The notes beneath the pieces are model-generated. The model was not told the DNA's origin. It ran no database searches and worked only from the letters and a program-made list of their open reading frames with translations. DNA of 64,000 bases, from positions 178,151,432 to 178,215,431 of the forward strand of contig CM073591.1 in assembly GCA_037074705.1 (NCBI GenBank), in the 5' to 3' direction. Shown in pieces: positions 59,777 through 64,000 of the stretch; within the stretch, counting starts at the first letter, position 1; every line of letters starts with the position of its first letter. A program made the translations under genes and the position numbers. The stretch is from Zhengitettix transpicula. Taxonomy: Eukaryota > Arthropoda > Insecta > Orthoptera > Tetrigidae.

Positions 59777-62700
59777 GAAGGAAAGAGAGATAGCTTGTGG
59801 CTTACCTGAAAGTGAAGTACAGTGAAGCCATAGGAAACCAAGGGTAGTTCTTCAAATTTTCGGAGGCTCTCAGCCTCCTTCTCCAGGAAGGAGTGTTAAA
59901 TATATATAAATTTGTCAGTGTAGTATCCAGAGAAAAACAAAAAATTAATTTTCAATAAAAAAAAAATTATGAAAAGGGCAAACAGAAGAAAGATCTTCCT
60001 CCCTGACGAAGAGGGCATCAGGCACTCAAAAATTTGAACTTCCACCTTTGCCAGACTGGACCAACTACTAATTTCAGGTAAGTAGGCATCACTGTCTCTC
60101 TTTCCTATCCAAATGTGATATATAACACACAGTAGAACCACTTTTAATGAATTAATCTTTGGGGTCTTTTACATTTTTTCTCTTTAAATCTGGGTACTCC
60201 TTAAATGGGTGTTGGCATAAAATAATTCTGAAAAGTTTAGTAATGTTATACTAGTAAACTAAATACAATACTGATCGAGTTAGGTTAAACTTCTTAGTTT
60301 AAGTACAAGAAACAAATGGCAAAATATTCCTCTTTCCCGTCTCCCTCAGTAGTAGTGTGGGGAATTTGTAAAAGTTAATAATTTTGCCAACCAATCAATT
60401 CATTTAAATAGTTTATGAATTGATGAGTAATGGACATTTATCAGTGAGTAGAATCATCCTTCCAGCTAAAGCCCTCAGAAAATGAAATGGAATTTCTGTC
60501 ATATTTCAATAGTAATGTCTATTTTTAAAATCCTAGTATTTTTGTACAATAATTAGTGCTGGCAATTTCTAACTCGCTGTTTAACACAATTAATGCTGTT
60601 AAAGTGGCTACACATGTAAATGCAAACTTGATAAGCATGCATGATCTATCTTTTTGTACAAGCAGGCTTATGCATTTGTAGAATAATTTTGTTCAGGCAT
60701 TTTAGTTATACTAGCCAATTATTTATGGATTGTATTTGAATCATGCAAAGCTTGTACCAGAGAAAAATGTGCTTGTGTACTCAGGTAGTGAAAGAAAAGT
60801 AAACAACCTCCCTGTATTATAAATTAAAAACGTCAAACAAAGCAAATCTCAGATTGCAAAGTTGTTATTCTTTTAATTAAATGTATTATGAGTGATAAAA
60901 GGTTCCTGTAAGTTTCTTTTACATTCTGAGATAATTATGCCAATCACGCAAATATATGCTCCACTAGTGCAGTTGTGTCACTCTAGGCTCTTATTAGAAC
61001 CTGGAGAAAGGAACAAGGAACGCAGAAACATTATGCAGTATTTATATTATCTCTTCTTCTGTCTGTATTTGGCTATCTTTCTTATGATTAATTTTCAATC
61101 AAACATAAATTTTTCATTTGAACCCCAAATAACATCATTAAGGACTCCTCCCTCCCATATCATCTACAAAATTATTGCAAACTCATCCCTACATTCTACA
61201 TTGGCCAGACAAAAAGACACCCCCTGAACACACAGCACTGTCAAACTTTCAGAACCACAATTTCCAATAGCTACTCATGCCCAGTACAACACGAACTCCA
61301 TTTCCACCAATGCTTCACATTAGCCCTCCTTATCCTTAGCCTATCAGAACTTTTCATTTGCAGTGACCTTTCATGGAGAGAGAAAGATTGTGGCCTAGTA
61401 GGGTGTCTATTGTTTATGGGTACATGGTAAGTAGAACTCCACATTCTCTGGATAGGTGGCATATGGGATGTTTTTCCTGAAGGAAGTGACTAATAGCTCT
61501 GATTATTTGATAACTTCCTCCTGTCATGAATGACAAATCCAAACTTCAATTTCATACCAATTAGTTTAATTATTTTGGCAATTACACATCCTTACTAATT
61601 TTTTATATGATTAATTTGGATTTACAAAAAATAATAGTTTTGTATTCCATAATAGAAGTTTTAATGAATGTCTGGATACTTTAACAGCTGCAGAAAGAGT
61701 TCTCCAGTTTCGACACAACTGTGATTAAACCACGACATTTCAACAACCACAAGCTCTGTTGTAATGTTCCAGGCTAATTCCACCTGAAGATGATGACAGA
61801 GCTTGTGGTTGTCAAAACATCACAGTTTAAACACAGTTGTACCCGTGTGGAAACCCAAGAACTCTTTCTGCAGCAGCTACACTGGGAAAGCCTTTATCTT
61901 TTATTACTTTAACAGTAGTTGTAGTCCATGGGTAATGTATATTGCCAAAAAATAGAGTATTCTTAAGAACATAGAATCAAAGAGCATCGTTGCATAGTGC
62001 CTAAATAAATATAAAATGGTGTAAATAAAGGACAGAACAAGAAAGATAGATTATGACATTAGATATGGAGTAAGGCAAGGATGCAGCTTTTTTATTATTT
62101 AACTTGTTTGATAAAAAAATGAATAAAAAGAATAATTTACAAAATGTATTGGATTACATGGAGTATGAATTTACCCCCAAACAATTTATTTTTAATGAAT
62201 GTAACTTACATTTTATAATTAACATAATTTTTTTCTGTTTCATACAGAGGATAAGTAAATTTTCCTCATTGGCACAAGCTCGCAGAGGAAGGAGTCGGGT
62301 TGAGTATGCAGACTGGGTGTTGAATCACTTCCTTCTTCGTGCTCTATCTTTTGTCTTTTAACTATCTCTATCCTATCTTCTGTTTCCTATTGGGGTAATT
62401 TTAGGTTAGACTTATTTATGAGGATATGATATTGTTTAAAGGACCAATTGATAAACTTGGAATATTGTGTCATAGTTATTGGAAACAGATGTCCTATTTT
62501 GAAGACAATTCAATTAAATGAGTTTCAGGATTTAATCTTATGCAGTTAGGATTCACTAGTGGCAGCAGCAGGAGTTTGACTTATTGCTTTGTTCAATCAC
62601 ACCCAAATGCCAGTTAATTATTAGTGAAGTAAAACAAGCTAAACAAGGTAATTGCTCTTACTGATATTTAACCCCGAAATGAAATTCTGATTGTTGCATT

Positions 62701-64000
62701 TATCATGAGCACACAATCTTGCCATAAATTCTCCAAATTTTATTTTCATATTTTATATTACAAAAATATATTAATTTAACTCCCATAAAAATCAATAGCT
62801 ATTTTTCTGCTAATCTAAACAGTTCTAATTTGGAAGAATGAATTCATAAACATTAAGTAGTTTTAAACCAATGAAAAATTTTTTTTGTCTATATTTAAGT
62901 TAGCAAAACTTCAGAAAAATAACACCTTGGGCTAAAGAACCGTCTTTCATACATGATATAAAATGAGATTTACAAAGTACTTGCCTTTTTCCCCCATAGC
63001 AGTTTCCTTTTCTGCATTTGTTCAGCATAGCGTGCAGGGTTCATTGCAGATGGATTGTAATATTTAGGAAATTCAATTCCTGTTGAAGCTTTTACTTGCT
63101 GTACTTGCTCATCAACTGACCTTTGCAATAATTGTTGAGGTGTTAGAGATTGTGACTGGTCAGTCCCTGGTGGTGTTTTTATTTCAATACCCAATCTTTC
63201 CAAAACTAAATGCAAAAATAAAAAGTTTTAAAAGTTTTTTTACGATAACATTTGAATCAATTACTATTTACCCTACAAAAAATGTATTTCTTTTTAAATA
63301 TTTATCTCGACAGTTTAGTTGACAATTTGTCAATTAAAAATGTAAATATAACATTTCACTTGTCAATACAAGATGCACGATCTATCACAAAGGCAGGTTT
63401 AATTGTTCTTCATGCAAATATTAAAGTGGGTGACCTAGACTTGAATAAATATAAATAGTAATTAAAAAACAGCAGTAGTCACAAAATCTTGCACCCTTAA
63501 TATGTTCAAAAGGGGAAATTATCACCAAAGAAAAATTAAGCAAAACTCTTTAGATATATCTATGGATCAACAATACTTATATTCCAAGGGGAAGTAAAAC
63601 TACCAGCTCTTTGCAACTTCCACTCTAAATAAATAAAACTATTTACCTTTATTTTGTATTTTGTTCAAATGATTTAAAAATTAAATTAATTTAATTAGCT
63701 TTTTATAGAATAGACAATGAAAAAATAGAAAATGATTTTAAGGTTAAATTTTTAAATAGATTTCAACCAATAATGGTAAAACTTGGTTTAAACTACAAAA
63801 GGGCACCAAACAAGTTTAAGTCTTGCTCAAATTGATAAAACTTACTTGTAAGTTTGTTTGGCTTTTTTTCATAACCTCGCCGATGAGGTGATCTTGATCT
63901 CCTGTCCCGTTCCTTATGTCTACTTGAATGTCCTGGAGGACTACGAGACCTCCTCTTACGCTCAGGACTCCGTGATTTTCTTCTATGATCAGGAGTTCGA
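54460..64000 (-). CDS. RSRC2: Arginine/serine-rich coiled-coil protein 2 homologue (3' part)
   Basis: Last four coding exons: 63846-64000 (runs off the window), 62985-63205, 57917-58064, 54460-54617; about 226 aa visible. The first shows RS repeats (RRKSRSPERKRRSRSPPGHS). Next come LERLGIEIKTPPGT, FPKYYNPSAMNPARYAEQMQ and KRKLLWGKK, matching the vertebrate RSRC2 PPYYNPAAVNPxKFAEQxxKRKxLW block. Exon 57917 encodes NNKWEGTTFAQDQDGKMTAK and FKRLMGIK, the SMAP domain. The end has QEEMFNSMEMQYEVARVATH and RGLGLGFG, as in the RSRC2 tail. All phases join (1, 0, 1). The intron after KLLWGKK begins GC rather than GT (AAG/GCAAGT at 62984); the nearby GT would give an immediate stop. The protein is nuclear and linked to splicing and growth control. 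The long introns hold LINE fragments, a tRNA-derived SINE and foldback repeats. Confidence 0.92.
54690..54735. repeat. Fragment of the tRNA-derived SINE 3' part
   Basis: CTATCCAAGATCCTATG and then CACCAAATTAGTT matches 59680-59717 of the SINE-like repeat. Confidence 0.5.
56085..56640 (+). pseudogene. RTE-like LINE 3' end in RSRC2 intron
   Basis: Broken plus-strand frames include NEELLRRWERKILLKIFGAV, then LALEIKSNRLRWLGHVERMT and KVARGNPGARMGKGRPWK. This is the usual C-terminal stretch of RTE-type or related LINE ORFs (RRLRWxGHVxRM ... GRPxxRW). The end ATTACTTCGAGAAATAAAAA is the likely 3' terminus. It is antisense to RSRC2. Confidence 0.75.
57010..57135 (+). repeat. Foldback family 2, copy A
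   Basis: CTCCTGATGAAGGGGGTTCA, then GACCATTGAAAATTTG, then CAGCCAGACGTGACCAAATC, then CCAGGTAAATTGACTTC and CTCTCTTTCCTAT. Confidence 0.65.
57222..57305 (-). repeat. Foldback family 2, copy B
   Basis: On the minus strand: GGCCAGACTGGACCAACTAT, then TGATTTCAGGTAAGTATGC, then CTCCCTTTCCTA. Opposite in orientation to copy C, with which it can fold. Confidence 0.65.
57345..57500 (+). repeat. Foldback family 2, copy C, ending in (TA)n
   Basis: CTGTCCTGACAAAGGGCGCT, then AGGTCCTTGAAAATTTGAG, then TTTCCGGTAAGTCAACTTC and TCTCTTTCCTA followed by a TA run at 57469-57500. AAGG and CCTT can pair between the CTGA and GAAA blocks. Confidence 0.65.
58190..58275 (-). repeat. Foldback family 1, partial arm
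   Basis: ATACAGACATAACCAAATAA, then AAATAAATACCCCACAATG and TTCTGCAATCCTTGTTGC, a diverged minus-orientation arm. Confidence 0.55.
58571..58682. repeat. Foldback family 1, internally deleted copy
   Basis: AATAAGAAAGACAGCC at the left and CTTTCTTATTCATTA at the right. The left arm is complete, with ATAAATACCACACAATG and CCTTGTTCCTTTCCTCAGG. Confidence 0.7.
59500..59716 (+). repeat. tRNA-derived SINE-like repeat
   Basis: TTAAATGGCTAAAGCA (A-box-like) is followed about 30 bp on by GTGAGTTCAAATCCCATCC (B-box-like, at 59552-59570), as in tRNA genes. There is no closing acceptor stem or anticodon arm. A non-tRNA body with CCCAAGATCCAATGTGAC follows, and it ends in a TA microsatellite. A related 3' fragment lies at 54690. 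A decayed SINE rather than a working tRNA. Confidence 0.55.
59716..59776. repeat. (TA)n and (TAA)n microsatellite
   Basis: About 45 bp of TA repeats followed by TAA units. Confidence 0.9.
59765..59900 (-). repeat. Foldback family 2, copy D
   Basis: On the minus strand: CTGGAGAAGGAGGCTGAGAG and CCTCCGAAAATTTGAAG, with a perfect GGAGGCT/AGCCTCC stem between the CTGGAGA and GAAA blocks. TTTCAGGTAAGCC and CTCTCTTTCCTTC follow. Confidence 0.7.
59985..60130 (+). repeat. Foldback family 2, copy E
   Basis: CCCTGACGAAGAGGGCATCA, then GGCACTCAAAAATTTGAAC, then GCCAGACTGGACCAACTACT and TTTCAGGTAAGTAGGC, ending CTCTCTTTCCTATCC. It forms an inverted pair with copy D across about 85 bp. Confidence 0.7.
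60963..61092 (+). repeat. Foldback family 1, single arm beside a Penelope-like fragment
   Basis: AGTGCAGTTGTGTCACTCTA, then CCTGGAGAAAGGAACAAGG and CAGAAACATTATG, then TATTTATATTATCTC and TTTGGCTATCTTTCTTATG. GIY-YIG coding remains start within about 60 bp downstream on the same strand. Confidence 0.75.
61110..61430 (+). pseudogene. Penelope-like GIY-YIG fragment in RSRC2 intron
   Basis: The plus strand reads SLRTPPSHIIYKI and, after a frameshift near 61190, FYIGQTKRHPLNTQHCQTF, the GIY-YIG start (YKI ... YIGQTKR). YSCPVQHELHFHQCFTLALL resembles the later His-containing block. RT is absent and the copy is frame-broken. Confidence 0.5.
61685..61880. repeat. Foldback family 3
   Basis: The arms GCTGCAGAAAGAGTTCT (left) and AGAACTCTTTCTGCAGC (right) continue through ACAACTGTG and ACCACAAGCTCTG blocks as an inverted repeat. 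The right arm carries CCTGAAGATGATGACAGAGC and GGTTGTCAAAACATCAC, where TGACA pairs with TGTCA. Confidence 0.75.
62020..62130 (+). pseudogene. Short LINE RT fragment
   Basis: DYDIRYGVRQGCS followed, after a frame break, by LFNLFDKKM matches the RT segment xxxGVRQGCxLSPxLFNLxxxxx of RTE-like LINEs. Only about 35 codons remain. Confidence 0.5.

Overview
This is an arthropod, almost certainly insect, nuclear window. It is AT-rich, its host genes carry many introns, and it is crowded with decayed insect-type transposable elements (mariner, Jockey, RTE, Gypsy, Copia, Penelope-like, Helitron, P/THAP9-like). I see no bacterial genes, rRNA, intact tRNA or CRISPR array. The species cannot be named from sequence alone.

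Three host genes can be assembled with consistent splice phases. NSRP1 (31116-35607, minus, five coding exons, complete, 378 aa) is a nuclear-speckle splicing regulator. CCDC86, the metazoan Cgr1 homologue (52515-54007, plus, three coding exons, complete, 136 aa), is a nucleolar ribosome-biogenesis factor. RSRC2 (54460 to beyond 64000, minus, the last four coding exons) is an RS-rich, SMAP-domain protein; one of its introns uses a GC donor. CCDC86 and RSRC2 converge. NSRP1 and RSRC2 are both RNA-processing proteins on the same strand, separated by a repeat block. A weak MADF-like exon (50100-50220, minus) lies beside a GC-rich promoter-like island.

Region by region: 1-28.5 kb is a graveyard of nested elements. 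It holds a foldback repeat, a mariner copy split by a LINE, Gypsy, Copia and LTR remnants, Jockey and RTE LINEs, a Penelope-like GIY-YIG fragment, and copies of a GC-rich poly(A) retroposon that I cannot assign to a known class. 28.5-37.4 kb is AT-rich and holds NSRP1. 37.4-44.5 kb is two Helitrons joined head to tail with no base between them, followed by an inverted partial copy. 45-52 kb is mixed fossils (Jockey, pogo-like, a retroposon copy with a perfect 16-bp target duplication, a P/THAP9-like transposase). 52.5-64 kb is CCDC86 and RSRC2, whose long introns are packed with foldback repeats.

The signals most worth following are the GC-rich retroposon family (seven copies plus a fragment), the seamless Helitron concatemer, and three foldback repeat families that share a CTGANGA / hairpin / GAAA layout like a hammerhead ribozyme core and lie among Penelope-like fragments.
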